Positions 1 to 9,154 of a stretch of DNA of 24,136 nucleotides are shown piece after piece. Both the position numbers and the translations under genes were made by a program. Origin of the DNA: Priapulus caudatus (taxonomy: Eukaryota; Priapulida; Priapulimorpha; Priapulimorphida; Priapulidae). Location: the NCBI RefSeq assembly GCF_000485595.1, contig NW_014577566.1:114079-138214 (forward strand), given 5' to 3'. The notes beneath the pieces were generated by a model. It saw only the letters and a list, made by a program, of their open reading frames with translations, did not search any database and had not been told where the DNA came from. Each line of letters begins with the position of its first letter. Positions within the stretch are counted from its first letter, which is position 1.

Positions 1-19
1 CTCTCTCTGTATCGCGCTC

Positions 20-58
<39 letters not shown>

Positions 59-88
59 TTCTCTCTCTGTATCGCTCTCTCGATCGCA
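1..88. repeat. (CT)n microsatellite at the left edge
   Basis: This is a pyrimidine tract of CT dinucleotides with a few interruptions. The word CTCTCTCTGTATCGC is present at the very start and again near 61-75 with one base changed. It continues beyond the window edge, so its full length is unknown. The following 180 bases (89-271) are unique sequence in which I see no gene or signal. Confidence 0.9.
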
Positions 89-271
89 GCGCCGAAGGAG
101 CAAGTGCGTGACAGCTGCAATCATGCCTTACCATCTGGAGAGTATTAAGGTGTGAAATCAACTGGCGTGCATATTATTGAGAATCAAATACCGGTCTCGG
201 GGCGAGGGGCTTACGTATGTATACACATGTCTACGATTACCGCATGTATGGCGTCCGACGACTTCACAGCG

Positions 272-564
272 GGAGAGTGAGAGAGGGCGGGGAAGCGAGC
301 TAGTCAGTGAGTGATAGAGCGAGTGAGTGAGAGGGGGGAAGGAAGAGAGGAAGCGCGAGGGGAGACAGCGAGGGGGCGAGAAATTAGAAAATGAATGTGT
401 ATGTGCGACTGGTAGGGAAAAGTGAACGAGTGAGGAAGAATTAAAATGAAACGAAATAAAGAGGAGAAAGAGGAAGAGAGCGAGCCAGAAAGAGAGCAAG
501 AGAGGAACACAGAGAGAGACACAGAGACATAGACAGAGAGAGAGAGAAAGAGAGAGAGGGAGAA

Positions 565-602
<38 letters not shown>

Positions 603-700
603 GGAGAAAGAGAGAGAGAGAGAGAGAAAGAGAGAGAAAGAGAGAGTGGGGAAGAGCAAGAGAGACAGACAGACGGACAAACAGAGCAAGAGACAGGGAA
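272..700. repeat. GA-rich purine tract
   Basis: About 430 bases are almost all purine on the + strand. The stretch is degenerate up to about 510 and close to pure (GA)n from about 529 to 660. Open frames of 72-113 codons on the minus strand here are translations of CT repeats and not genes. A tract of this length could adopt triplex (H-DNA) structure; that is general knowledge of such mirror repeats and nothing here shows it directly. Confidence 0.9.
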
Positions 701-760
701 AATTAATGCCCCTATTCATGTCATATACTTGTCTCTCATTTTATTCATATAACATTATGT

Positions 761-840
761 ATTACGTCACTCAGGCGACAGTGACGGCCGTCACTACCGT
801 CAGCCGACTATAGCCGTCATCTGACATGACGCGTCATTAG
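761..840. promoter_or_regulatory. Cluster of CRE-like TGACG/CGTCA half-sites with two palindromes
   Basis: Seven TGACG or CGTCA words occur within about 75 bases, beginning with the CRE-like TTACGTCAC near 763. A perfect 16-bp palindrome, AGTGACGGCCGTCACT, lies at 780-795 and a perfect 12-bp palindrome, ATGACGCGTCAT, at 826-837. TGACG is the half-site of CREB/ATF bZIP factors. The density suggests a homotypic regulatory cluster, but no adjacent gene is visible and the neighbouring minisatellite is also rich in TGTCA, so it may be decayed repeat. This patch has no second copy in the window. Confidence 0.25.
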
Positions 841-896
841 CCGTTACCTGACACCTGCCGCCACGACACGCGCGGCAACGCCCCGCCTCCCTGCTA

Positions 897-1116
897 CCCT
901 GTCATCCTGCCAGCCTGTCATCCTGCCAGCCTGTCATCCTGCCAGCCTGTCATCCTGCCATCTTGTCATCCTGCCAGCCTGTCATCCTGCCAGCCTGTCA
1001 TCCTGCCAGCCTGTCATCCTGCCATCTTGTCATCCTGCCAGCCTGTCATCCTGCCAGCCTGTCATCCTGCCATCCTGTCATCCTGCCATCCTGCTACCTT
1101 GTGATCCTGCCAGCCT
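897..1116. repeat. 16-bp minisatellite, about 14 units
   Basis: Tandem repeats of CCTGTCATCCTGCCAG with variants ending CCAT or CTTG. Because 16 is not a multiple of three, the open frame through it (963-1310 on +) cycles through all three phases and gives a 16-residue peptide period. It is not coding. The copy at about 8230-8470 is scrambled by single-base indels. Confidence 0.92.
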
Positions 1117-1126
1117 CCCTCCTCCC

Positions 1127-1262
1127 CCACTGCTCTTTATACCTACCGCTCCCTCCCTCCCTCCTTGTCTCCCTCCCTCACTCCCTTTCTCCCTCTTTCT
1201 CTCACCCCTCCCTCCTTGCGTCCCTGCGTGCTTGCGTGCCTCTCTACCTCCTCCTACCCCCG
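1127..1262. repeat. CCCT-rich pyrimidine tract
   Basis: A degenerate CCCT/CTCC tract directly follows the minisatellite, with a short run of CCCT units at about 1149-1164. It recurs in P2 at about 8467-8570. From 1262 to 1495 the sequence is GC-rich, unique within each P copy, and includes a G-rich run near 1367-1382. No gene is visible there. Confidence 0.75.
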
Positions 1263-1499
1263 CCACCTCCGCCACACCCGCTTTGTGGGGACGTCAATCT
1301 CGCACGTTGATTAGTGGGCGGTGGTCCGTCTGCCACGGCCGCCGGCAGCAGCGGCAGCGGCAGCGCGCGGGGGAGGGGGGGGGTGATGTGACAGACGCGT
1401 TGTGACATGTGAAAGCGGCGGCTGGCACTATGTCTGCGTGGGGTAGCAGTCAGACAGACGAGGCAGGTAGATGCAGGAGTAGCAGGGAACCTGAGTAAC

Positions 1500-1653
1500 A
1501 GCGTATATTGGTAAGCTGGGGAGTAGCAAGGTAGCAGCGTAGATTGGTAGCATATGGGAGCTGACTATCAGCGTAGATCGGTAGCACGGTAGTTGACTAT
1601 CAGCGTAGATTGGTAGCACGGTAGTTGACTAGCTGCGTATATTGGTAGCATAT
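1500..1653. repeat. 32- to 36-bp minisatellite, about 5 units
   Basis: Units begin with AGCGTAGATTGGTAGCA or close variants at 1500, 1536, 1570, 1602 and 1634, so spacings are 36, 34, 32 and 32 bases. The two most similar units are adjacent, as expected for recent slippage. The counterpart in P2 (about 8870-9035) is recognisable but full of small insertions. Confidence 0.88.
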
Positions 1654-1660
1654 GGTTGCT

Positions 1661-1690
1661 GCCTACCAGCCTACCAGCCTACCAGCCTAC
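1661..1690. repeat. 8-bp tandem repeat (GCCTACCA)n
   Basis: Nearly four copies of an 8-base unit lie between the 32-bp minisatellite and the GA tract. In P2 (about 9045-9074) the register is broken by inserted bases. Confidence 0.85.
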
Positions 1691-1691
1691 A

Positions 1692-1726
1692 AGAGAGGAA
1701 GAGAGACAGAGCGAGAGAGAGAGAGA

Positions 1727-1816
<90 letters not shown>

Positions 1817-1826
1817 GAGAGAGCGT
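1692..1826. repeat. (GA)n microsatellite
   Basis: Nearly pure GA dinucleotide over about 135 bases. In P2 the same position (9076-9320) is about 245 bases long and contains CAGAGA interruptions, so the tract length differs strongly between copies. Confidence 0.95.
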
Positions 1827-1977
1827 ATCTGTAAGTAACGACGACATCTCTCACTACTGCACTGCTGTAGTTATAACACACACGCACCCCGCTGTGCCTG
1901 GCTGCCGGGCTGCTCTGAGAGCATGCATATATGGTGGTCTTAGTGGATGATTGCTTATGGTGTTGCTGTAGGATACA

Positions 1978-2276
1978 CGAGAGAAAAGGGTCGGAGAGGA
2001 GAAAGAGCGAGAGAGCGAGAGAGCAAGAAAGAAAAGAAAAAAGAAAATGCGAGAGAGCGAGAACGAGAGGGAGACGGGGAGCGAAAGAAAGATAGAAAGA
2101 GCGAGCGAGAGCGAGGGGAAGAGTGAAAGAAAAAAAAGAAAGCAAGCAAGCAAGAAAGAACGCGACCGATGGATGAGTGGAAGCGAAAGAAAGACATATC
2201 GAGAGAGCGAGAGCGAAGGGGAGAAGAGAAGCGAAAGAAAGAACGAAAGAAAAGAAAAAAGCGAGAAGGGAATGCG
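1978..2276. repeat. Degenerate purine-rich (GAAA/GAGC) tract
   Basis: About 300 bases of imperfect GA, GAAA and GAGC motifs. Open frames on both strands (up to 233 codons on minus at 1687-2388) are made of Ser/Leu/Phe or Arg/Glu/Lys repeats and are produced by the tract. The frames are not preserved in the second copy at 9475-9785. Confidence 0.88.
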
Positions 2277-2682
2277 AGGCAGGTATAGTATACTGGGCAC
2301 AGCTATAGCTAGCATTCTCAGTTACTGATTGTCCGTTTCCAATCACTATATAATTGGCAATCATCCGTTCCGCTATAACGGAGCGCAATCACAAACACGC
2401 AGACACGCGCGGGTAATCGTGCGCCCGTGGCCAGCAAGAGGCGCATAAAGAGGCGCTAAGACCGACACCATCTGTTCCGACGTAAACGAATCAGACCGCG
2501 CCTTTGTATGCGCACGCACGCGGACAGTAAAAGCTGGCTCTCAGCGCGATATGTTATTAGTTATTATATAACAGAGCGGGTGTCGGGAGGGTGACGATAA
2601 GGACTGATGGAAAAGGAGGAGACTGGGAAAAGCTGGGGTAGGAGGAGTCGGCGAGGGACTGGTGGAGACTGGAAGAAGATGT

Positions 2683-2898
2683 GGGAGGCTGGGTTGTAGG
2701 AGGCTGTGGGAGGTGTGGGAGGTGTGGGAGGTTAGGGGAGGTGTGGGAGGTGTGGGAGGCTAGGGGAGGTTTGGGAGGCTGGGGCAGGTGTGGGATGTTG
2801 GGGGAGGTGTGTGAGGCTGGGGCAGGTGTGGGCGGCTGAGGGAGGTGTGGGCGGCTGGGGCAGGTGTGGGAGGGTGTGCGAGGTGTGGGAGGCTGGGT
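2683..2898. repeat. G-rich 10/20-bp minisatellite
   Basis: Repeats of a GGAGGTGTGG-like unit alternate with GGAGGCTGGGG-like units, giving a 10-bp period and a loose 20-bp higher-order period. Runs of three or more G are spaced by about six bases around 2708-2740, which fits the simple G-quadruplex pattern. The P2 counterpart is at about 10228-10455 and is irregular. The minus-strand frame gives Pro/His/Leu-rich peptide and is not a gene. Confidence 0.88.
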
Positions 2899-4112
2899 AA
2901 AGCTGGCTAATAGTTCGATCCGATCTCATCCATTGTTGCCCCGCATTATTCCCAGCATTATTGAGCGTCATTGTTCACGCGAGCCCCACGTCTCCCCATC
3001 GGTCCCAAGGGTGATTAATTAATTACTTAAAAGTTTAATTCAATTAATAATGTCGTCGCTGACGCCGGTCTTTTCTGGCGTCGAAATCGGCAAATTGAAT
3101 GCATCGGCTGCTTGAATTCATTCAACCCCCATCACCCCGCTTAGTTGTACTCCTACCCGGTAGTAGCCATGCAGTATTCTTTCGCCATTATATATCATTA
3201 TAATGATAACAAAGCTGTATCATTATACAGTTATACACACATAATAGAAGCAGCTATATATTGCTAATACTTAAAGATGATTCATACACGTCTGGCTGAA
3301 CTGACAATGATATCACGTATAATTATAGTTTCATAGCACTTGATAAGATTGTACGTCATGTATATGGCGTGATGGCGGCGGTTTTTCTGTGTGTTGGTGT
3401 GCTATATTTAAGCAGTGGGCTTTAATCTCAAAATATATCGCGCGAAGTTTTAATGAGTCCTTTATTTGCAAGAACTATAAACGTTTTTAGGTTGGGGCAG
3501 CGACTAAATCTAAAGACTAAATCTGAGATCGTAACGATAGAATATATGGTTAATTCCGCGTACTCAATCTATCAGAAATAATCTTCGTATCTTTCTTTCC
3601 GACCCTCCTCTTTCTTTTTCTCTATTTCCCTTTCTTGGTTCGGGTAGCTTAAATATAGCTCGGCGTTCTACTAACTCGTTGGTTGTAACATAATGGCAGA
3701 ACGAGCGCATGCACGAGAGGATATATGGTACCAAAGGAACATCCCCCAAAACAGATCGGGAATTCAAATATTTGCAGATAAACGGATACGACGAGTAAAT
3801 CCTTTGAGCGATTCTATTGCTTCACCGGAACTTTTCAACCAGTAAAATTATTGCGCGCGTTTACTTAACTCATGGTTGTTTGTCTCCATCTATACGCGCT
3901 AATGGCACCGCGCTAGTACAATACCAGCATCTCTTTTCTCCCAGTCACGAGTTTAAATTCTTCACATGCCTCGCAGGCGTCTGTAGGCCTACATAGCTGT
4001 GTCGCTGCCACAATCACTGTAGGGGAGCAGATAGGTCGAATGCATCTCTGGCGCTTCTGGGGCAGAACATTAGATCAAAAGAAAAATTGATTGAATGAAA
4101 GCGGTTAAATAG

Positions 4113-4304
4113 TAAAATTCTCGCTCTCTCCCACACCCTCTCCCTCCATCTCTATCTCTCTCTCTTTTTTTTTTCTCTCTCTCTCTCTCTTTCTCTCTCG
4201 CTCTCTCTCTTCCTATCTCTCTCTCTCTCGTCTCCTCTCATCTTCTCTTTAGCGCTCTTTCTCTCCGTGCGCTCTTTCTCTCTCTTTAGCGCTCTTTCTC
4301 TCCG

Positions 4305-4354
<50 letters not shown>

Positions 4355-4446
4355 TCTCTCATTTTAGCGCTCTCTCTCGCTCCCTTCTCTCTTTCTGTTT
4401 CTATTTAGCTCTCTCGTCTCTCTCTCTTCTCTACCCACCCTCTCTC
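4113..4446. repeat. CT-rich microsatellite tract
   Basis: Long pyrimidine tract with repeated words such as TTTAGCGCTCTTTCTCTCCG (first at about 4250, again near 4285). It recurs at 11775-12140 in P2 with many small indels. The Ser/Leu-repeat frame at 4267-4500 is an artefact of composition. Confidence 0.9.
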
Positions 4447-4649
4447 GATCGCGCGCGCTTTTCTCCATATTCAGAACCAACCTCAACAAAATTTAAGTAA
4501 AACGGCGTCATACTGATTGCTTTGATCTTGCTCGGGCCTCCTCCCGCCTTCGCTGATTCGACGGTGAAATCCGTGCATGCGCATGCAGTAGATACACTGT
4601 ACTTCACGCGATGCTGCACGAGTATGCAGCCAGCACCCCCGCTCGTCTC

Positions 4650-4650
4650 A

Positions 4651-4685
<35 letters not shown>

Positions 4686-4752
4686 CTTCTCTCTCTCTCT
4701 CTCTCTCTTCTCATCTCTCTCTCATACTCTCTCTCTCTCTTCTCTCTCTCTC
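4650..4752. repeat. (CT)n tract at the P1/Q1 junction
   Basis: CT dinucleotide joins block P to block Q. The second copy of P stops at the equivalent point and runs into the 25-N gap, while the second copy of Q is preceded by another CT tract (17817-17888) attached to unrelated segment S. This tract is therefore a breakpoint of the duplicated structure. Confidence 0.92.
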
Positions 4753-5499
4753 ATGCTTTTTAGGCCTAACTCTGTCTCACCCGCCCCCTTCTCTCTCTCC
4801 CCATAATATTTTTGTTTTAAGCTCGATTTTTCGCTTTCTCCTTCCTCTCTCTCTTTCTCGCTGTCTTTCTTTCTCGCTTAGCTCGACTCTGTCTCTCTAT
4901 CTTCCTCTCTCTCTCACTCGCCGGCGCATGCTTGTTCATGCGTCGCGTACAAGTTTGCGCGCGCGCGGTGTTATGTGTGTGTTGTAGTTCTCATTATCGT
5001 GGCTTTCTACTAGTTTCACTTTCTAGCTAGTGCCCATTCGGCAGCCCCGTTTCATTTGAATGGCGATATGTTGAACAGGCATATTACAACACGGCCAATC
5101 TGTAAACCAACGTGTGTATATGTACACTGCCAGCCACGCGTTAAATGTTACTGAGAAGGTCTCTATTTGCGACTGACGCAGCCTGAAAAAGCGGACGAGA
5201 GACGGAGAGCGTCGAGAAGAAGCGATTTCTTTTTAAACTAGGCATTAAAACCCGTCTACGAGCAAACAGGTTGTTAGCTGGCGACTCTCGCGTTCTCGTG
5301 CAGGGACCTGACTGTACCCTCGCTCACGCGCCCCCGCGTGGCTAGATCAGCAGCAGACCTGGCGGAGGGAGGGTGGCGCAGGGTGCGCGCAATTCCTAGC
5401 GGTAGCAGTGAACCTCAGAAAGTGCGAATATGCATTGAAGCCGGCTACATGCTGCAATGCTGTCGGCACCGGTGTGGGAGCAGGGGGCACTGGCGCAAT

Positions 5500-6003
5500 T
5501 ACTGTGTGCGGGTGGAGCAGCAATAGCAGCAACTGTAACGAGCAGCAGTTATACGGAACGAGGATACGCACCCCACTATAGCCCCACAACCCACAAGCCA
5601 AGTAACATATAAACCACACAGCGCCGCCTCCATCGCCACCACCAGCAGCCAGCAGTACCACCACTGGCCAACAACAACAACACAACATCAACATCAGCAC
5701 CACCTCAGCACATCATCGATCATCACAACATCATCCAGCATCACGCGCAGCAGTCAGCAGTGACCACCGCCTACTAGTAGCAGCAGAACAGCAGCAATCC
5801 CACACCATCATCTATCACCACCAGCAGCAGCGGAGGATCGAGGCAGCAGCCAGCAGGCGCAACACAGCGACCACCAACACCGCACCAGCGGCAAGCAGCA
5901 TCACCAGCAGCAGCCAGCAACAGCAGCAGCAGCACCACCACACGCAGCAGCAGCACCACCACCACCACCAGGCAGGCAGCAGCAGCAGCAGCAGCAGTAG
6001 TAG
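5500..6003. repeat. CAG/CAC/CAA triplet-rich region
   Basis: Imperfect CAG, CAC, CAA and CAT triplets, ending in a CAG run followed by TAGTAG. On + the triplets could encode Gln/His, but stops interrupt upstream and the frame is not conserved with the Q2 copy. On minus, Val/Leu/Ala-repeat frames result. I regard it as a trinucleotide-repeat region and not an exon. The copy at about 18640-19108 is longer in pure CAG and more regular. Confidence 0.85.
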
Positions 6004-6804
6004 GTAACTCGATAATCACGCGTATGTTGAGAGGATCGCTGTTATTTACGATCGCAGCATTATTGAGGGCGGGACGGGCTCGGCTTTGCGAATCAGCCTG
6101 CTTTTACACCGCGGCCCACCTAGCGGCGAGCAGTTAGTCGCTACCACAATCTCTTCCACAGATAGCAAGCGACGCATGTAAGACATACCACCGTCGCTGC
6201 TGGCGCCGCTGTCTCAGGCTGGCCTAAAAGGCTAGAGAGAGAGAACGGACGATGAGAGAGTATAGGGCTGCTCACTCGCCGAACTTGGCCGAATAGTTCG
6301 CGCAGTAATTTGGTCGCCATTATGTCGCAGCCATTTAAGCGAGTTTCAAGCTTTTTTGAGTTTTTTATGAGTCCAGCGCCATTGTTTTAAAAATTTTTTT
6401 TTGTTTTTTTTTTTTTAAAAAATTTTGGGCGGTTATTTTTTTTCGGGCAAGCGTGCGCAACGAAAACTCTGAACGATTAGGAGTCTGGAAAATTTACATC
6501 ACGCGGTGATTGTCATGCAAGGGCGTGAACATGCGACTACATAATCGTGACTGTATATTTGTCACACGCAGGTGAAGAGTAGACTTTCATCACCACTGAG
6601 ACAGTGTGTCTCTGGTGTAATTCGTCGATTCGTGGCTTTTTCTGACGACAGGAAGGCAGAGCTGCTAGTCGCTGGTGTGTAATAGCAGACGATTACACGC
6701 GCAGCACCGCGGGTGAACGTGAGGCTAAACACGAGGTTATGGACATGCACGTCTAAGGTGCGTGTTTTACAACGGCGCGGTGCGCGTGGACAGAGTTTAT
6801 TACG

Positions 6805-6887
6805 CGGTTGTTAGGGTGAAGATGAGGTCATCTAGTTAGCTTCCGGTTGTTAGGGTGAAGATGAGGTCATCTAGTTAGCTTCCGGTG
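6805..6887. repeat. 39-bp direct tandem duplication
   Basis: A 39-base unit starting CGGTTGTTAGGGTGAAGATG is present twice back to back, with the first few bases of a third. It is present with the same 39-base period in Q2 (19832-19916), so it predates the split between the copies. Frames through it contain stops. Confidence 0.9.
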
Positions 6888-6892
6888 GAATT

Positions 6893-7018
6893 TTCCTCTC
6901 TCTCTCTTTCTTTCTTTCTCTCTTTCTTTCTCTATCTTTGTATGACTGTCAGTCTTCTCTCTCTCTCGTTTGCTCTTTCTCTTCCTTGCTCACACGCGCT
7001 CTCCACCCCCTCTCTCAC
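6893..7018. repeat. CT/CTTT-rich tract
   Basis: Degenerate CT and CTTT repeats. They recur at 19922-20050 with altered spacing. The 72-codon frame here (6885-7103) starts in the repeat and is not a credible gene. Confidence 0.85.
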
Positions 7019-7114
7019 GCTCACAAGATGCGTAATATTAATTATAAAATATGACCGAAATATCTTGACCCATGTTTCTATAAGGGTACGCCCCGCTCCC
7101 TGACGTCGCGCCAC

Positions 7115-7157
7115 ATGAGTCAGAGCTCTGAGCGAAGAACACTAGCCCTGACGACGC
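7115..7157 (+). other. Candidate short coding exon with GTAAGT donor (Q1 copy)
   Basis: An ATG at 7115 opens 14 codons (MSQSSERRTLALTT) plus one base, then meets GTAAGT at 7158, a strong match to the metazoan 5' splice consensus. If not spliced the frame stops two codons later. Bases 7115-7163 are identical in Q2 (20143-20191). An AP-1-like TGAGTCA overlaps the start. A second GTAAGT lies downstream at about 7279. Splicing is an inference: a short ORF ending at a donor can arise by chance. Confidence 0.2.
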
Positions 7158-7365
7158 GTAAGTGATTTTGGGAAATATTTTATGCAGAGCGCCACTACTG
7201 AAGTCCGCCGCACCCCTTGGGAAACAGAATTCACAGTGTGACGTCCCGCTCAGCCCTAATAAACAATCCTACACCCTGTAAGTAACGGACCCTCCCTCCG
7301 TTCCGCCTTTTTCCTTCTCTTCCTCCCCTACATCCCCCGTCGCACACTCACAGTACCGGTTTCTA

Positions 7366-7395
7366 TGACTCACATGCGCGCGCATGCGCGATAAA
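7366..7395 (+). promoter_or_regulatory. Promoter-like patch (Q1 copy): AP-1 and NRF-1-like sites
   Basis: TGACTCA (AP-1 consensus) at 7366-7372 is followed by the perfect palindrome CGCGCATGCGCG at 7379-7390, which contains the NRF-1 core GCGCATGCGC. It then runs into GATAAAG, where the Q2 copy has GTATAAAG. In this copy one T is missing from the TATA box; given the indel-type differences between copies this may be a sequence error. See the Q2 entry for the intact arrangement. Confidence 0.25.
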
Positions 7396-7463
7396 GCCCG
7401 GGGCGATGTAGAGCTGTTCATTTATTGATGCAGTAGATCTGGGCCGGGCTACAATTATACGGA

Positions 7464-7556
7464 ATGTCTGTCAAGCTTCTATCGCTATCGTCCGACCGAC
7501 AGTATAAGTATGACAGCACCTATCGCTTCTCATCGGATCAGATCGTGACTGAATAA
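7464..7556 (+). CDS. Small hypothetical ORF, 30 codons (Q1 copy)
   Basis: ATG at 7464 follows the promoter-like patch by about 70 bases and has G at -3. The frame begins MSVKLLSLSSDRQYKYDSTY, is not low-complexity, and ends at TAA (7554) immediately followed by TAG. Its first 29 codons are identical in Q2, where a single inserted C removes both stops and lets the frame run into the minisatellite. I recognise no family. It may be a chance ORF. Confidence 0.18.
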   Translation: MSVKLLSLSSDRQYKYDSTYRFSSDQIVTE

Positions 7557-7621
7557 TAGGCGTTAGCGATCGTGGCGCCCCCTATACACTACCGCCCGGT
7601 TGCATTGCGGGATCGATCCCG

Positions 7622-8075
7622 TTGTCACCATGGGTTCTGTCACGCTGTCACCATAGGTTCTGTTACGTTGTCACCATAAGTTCTGTCACGCTGCCACCAT
7701 AGGCTCTGTCACGCGGTCACCATAGGCTCTGTCACGCTGTCACCGTAGGTTCTGTCACGTTGTCACCATGGGTTCTGTTACGCTGCCACCATAGGTTCTG
7801 TCACGCTGCCACCGTAGGTTCTGTCACGCTGTCACCATATGTATTGCCACGTTGTCACAAATACTGTCACGTTGGCACGAGAGATACTGTCACGTTGTCG
7901 CCACAGATACTGTCACGTGTTCGCCACAGATACTGTCACGTGTTCGCCACAGACACTGTCACGTGCTCACCACAACCCCTGTCACGTTGTCACCACAACC
8001 CCTGTCACGTTGTTACGACAGATCCTGTGACGTTGTTACGACGTGGTCTGTCATGTCACCACTAATTCTGTTCTC
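7622..8075. repeat. 23-bp minisatellite, about 20 units
   Basis: Units of about 23 bases carry the words CTGTCACG and GTCACCATAGG. Variants are zoned: CATAGG-type units to about 7850, then CACAGATA-type units (three with the E-box CACGTG), then CACAACCCC-type units, and finally decayed CGACAGATCC-type units. Zoning indicates local unit-by-unit expansion. The 23-base period cycles the frame, giving 23-residue peptide repeats rich in Cys, His and Arg in three overlapping ORFs; these are not genes. It recurs at 20651-21100. Confidence 0.92.
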
Positions 8076-8218
8076 GTGTGACGGCGTTGATGGCTCCCTG
8101 CGCGTGATTAGTGCACACGCTCCTTGTCGTGCATCGCCGGAGTGTGTGTGACGCGCTGCCCTGCTATTGTCTTTCACCGCACACCCTCTCGTTCTTTTTT
8201 CTTTCTAAAGAAGAGATT

Positions 8219-9123
8219 GCCCCGCCCCATGCTACCCTGTCATCCTGCCAAGCTGTCATCCTGCCCAGCCTGTCATCCTGCAGGCCTTCATTCCTGCACT
8301 TGCAATTCCTGGTGTTGTATCCTGCCGCCTGTTCATCCTGCCAGGCCTGTCATCCTTGCCGCAGCTGTCATCCTGCCAGCTCTTGTCATCCTGGCCCAGC
8401 CTGTCATATCTGCGTCAGCTTACCATCCTGTCATCTCTGCCTCCTGCTACCTTGTAGATCCTGCCAGCCTCCCTCCTCCCCCATCTGCTGCTTTATACCT
8501 ACCGCTCCCGTCCCCCTCCTTGTCTCCCTCCCTCACTCCCTTTCTCCCTCTTCTCTCACCCCCTCCTCCTTGCGTTCCCTGCTGCTTGCGCTGCCTCTCT
8601 AAACTCCTCTACCCAGCCACCTCCGCCACACCCCGCTTTGTGGGCGACGTCAATACTCGCAATTCGCATTAGTGGGGCGGTGGTCCGTCTGCACGGCTCG
8701 CAGCAGCGGCAGCGGCAGGCGCGCGGGGGAGGGGGGGGGGTGATGTGACAGACCGTTGTCGACATGTGAAAGCGCGGCGCTGGCACTATGTCCTGCGTGG
8801 AGGTAGCAGTCCAGACAGACGATAGGCAGGTAGAGATGCAGGGAGTAGCAGCGGGGAACCTGAGTAATAGGCGTATTATTGGTAAGCTGGGGAGTCAGCA
8901 AGGTAGCAGCGTAGATTGCGTCAGCGATATGGGAGTGGACTATCAGCGTAGAATCGGTAGCAACGGTAGCTTGCTATCAGCGTTAGATTGGTAGCCACGG
9001 TTAGTTGACGTAGCTTGCGTATATTGGTAGCATATGGTTGCTGCTACGCCAGCCTGACCAGCCTAGCCAGCCTACAAGAGAGGAATGAGAGACAGAGCGA
9101 TGAGAGAGAGAGAGAGAGTGAGA

Positions 9124-9154
<31 letters not shown>

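Larger units (their letters stand above)
875..4650. repeat. Duplicated block P, copy 1 (P1)
   Basis: About 3.8 kb that recurs at 8219-12369 in the same orientation and order. P1 appears to be the cleaner copy: its minisatellite units are regular, whereas the second copy carries frequent single-base insertions. The block ends in the (CT)n tract at 4650-4752, beyond which block Q begins. Unique parts at about 2400-2680 and 2900-4110 contain no ORF that is preserved in the other copy and no recognisable RNA gene. Confidence 0.9.
4752..8205. repeat. Duplicated block Q, copy 1 (Q1)
   Basis: About 3.45 kb that recurs at 17889-21235. The first half of Q1 has extra bases in homopolymers relative to Q2 (clearest at 6380-6450, where long T and A runs replace a short segment). 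The second half, about 7040-7620, is nearly identical to Q2. Homology ends at 8205: Q2 continues into (CT)n and block R, whereas Q1 continues into the start of P2. Confidence 0.92.

Noticed and set aside
897-1116. CRISPR-like regular repeats
   Set aside because: Units are directly abutting without unique spacers and no cas genes are present; these are eukaryotic minisatellites.
1687-2388. 233-codon minus-strand ORF and other long Ser/Leu, Thr/His, Cys/Val and Arg/Glu ORFs (e.g. 15487-16104, 16423-17070, 18406-19122)
   Set aside because: These are translations of GA, CA, CT or CAG repeats, which are open in several frames on both strands.
2432-2446. CTCF-like CCAGCAAGAGGCGC in P1
   Set aside because: It has two mismatches to the core, and the P2 copy differs by an indel, so support is too weak.
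3564-3767. 67-codon minus-strand ORF of ordinary composition in P1
   Set aside because: The P2 equivalent (11185-11454) shares only fragments in different frames. An ORF of this length is expected by chance in 24 kb, and no splice or start context supports it.
5338-5526. 62-codon ORF with Cys/His spacing that recalls a CCHC zinc knuckle
   Set aside because: The spacing is C-x3-C-x4-H-x4-C and not C-x2-C-x4-H-x4-C, and the frame is not preserved in the Q2 copy (18475-18660).
6811-6860. Telomere-like TTAGGG words
   Set aside because: There is only one TTAGGG per 39-base unit, with no tandem telomeric array.
7158-7187. GTAAGT...TTTTATGCAG as a 30-base intron
   Set aside because: It is far below the usual metazoan minimum intron length, and the following frame hits a stop in Q1.
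7563-7621. tRNA-like A box and B box (GGGATCGATCCC) suggesting a tRNA or SINE head
   Set aside because: The B-box-like word is one base short of GGTTCGANTCC and is just a palindrome, no cloverleaf can be drawn, and no SINE tail or target duplication is visible.
7760-8065. Cys/His-rich repeat protein (LSRCHHRFCHV-like) over the 23-bp minisatellite
   Set aside because: Three overlapping frames give similar peptides because 23 is not a multiple of three. The frames change between copies. It is a minisatellite and not a protein repeat.
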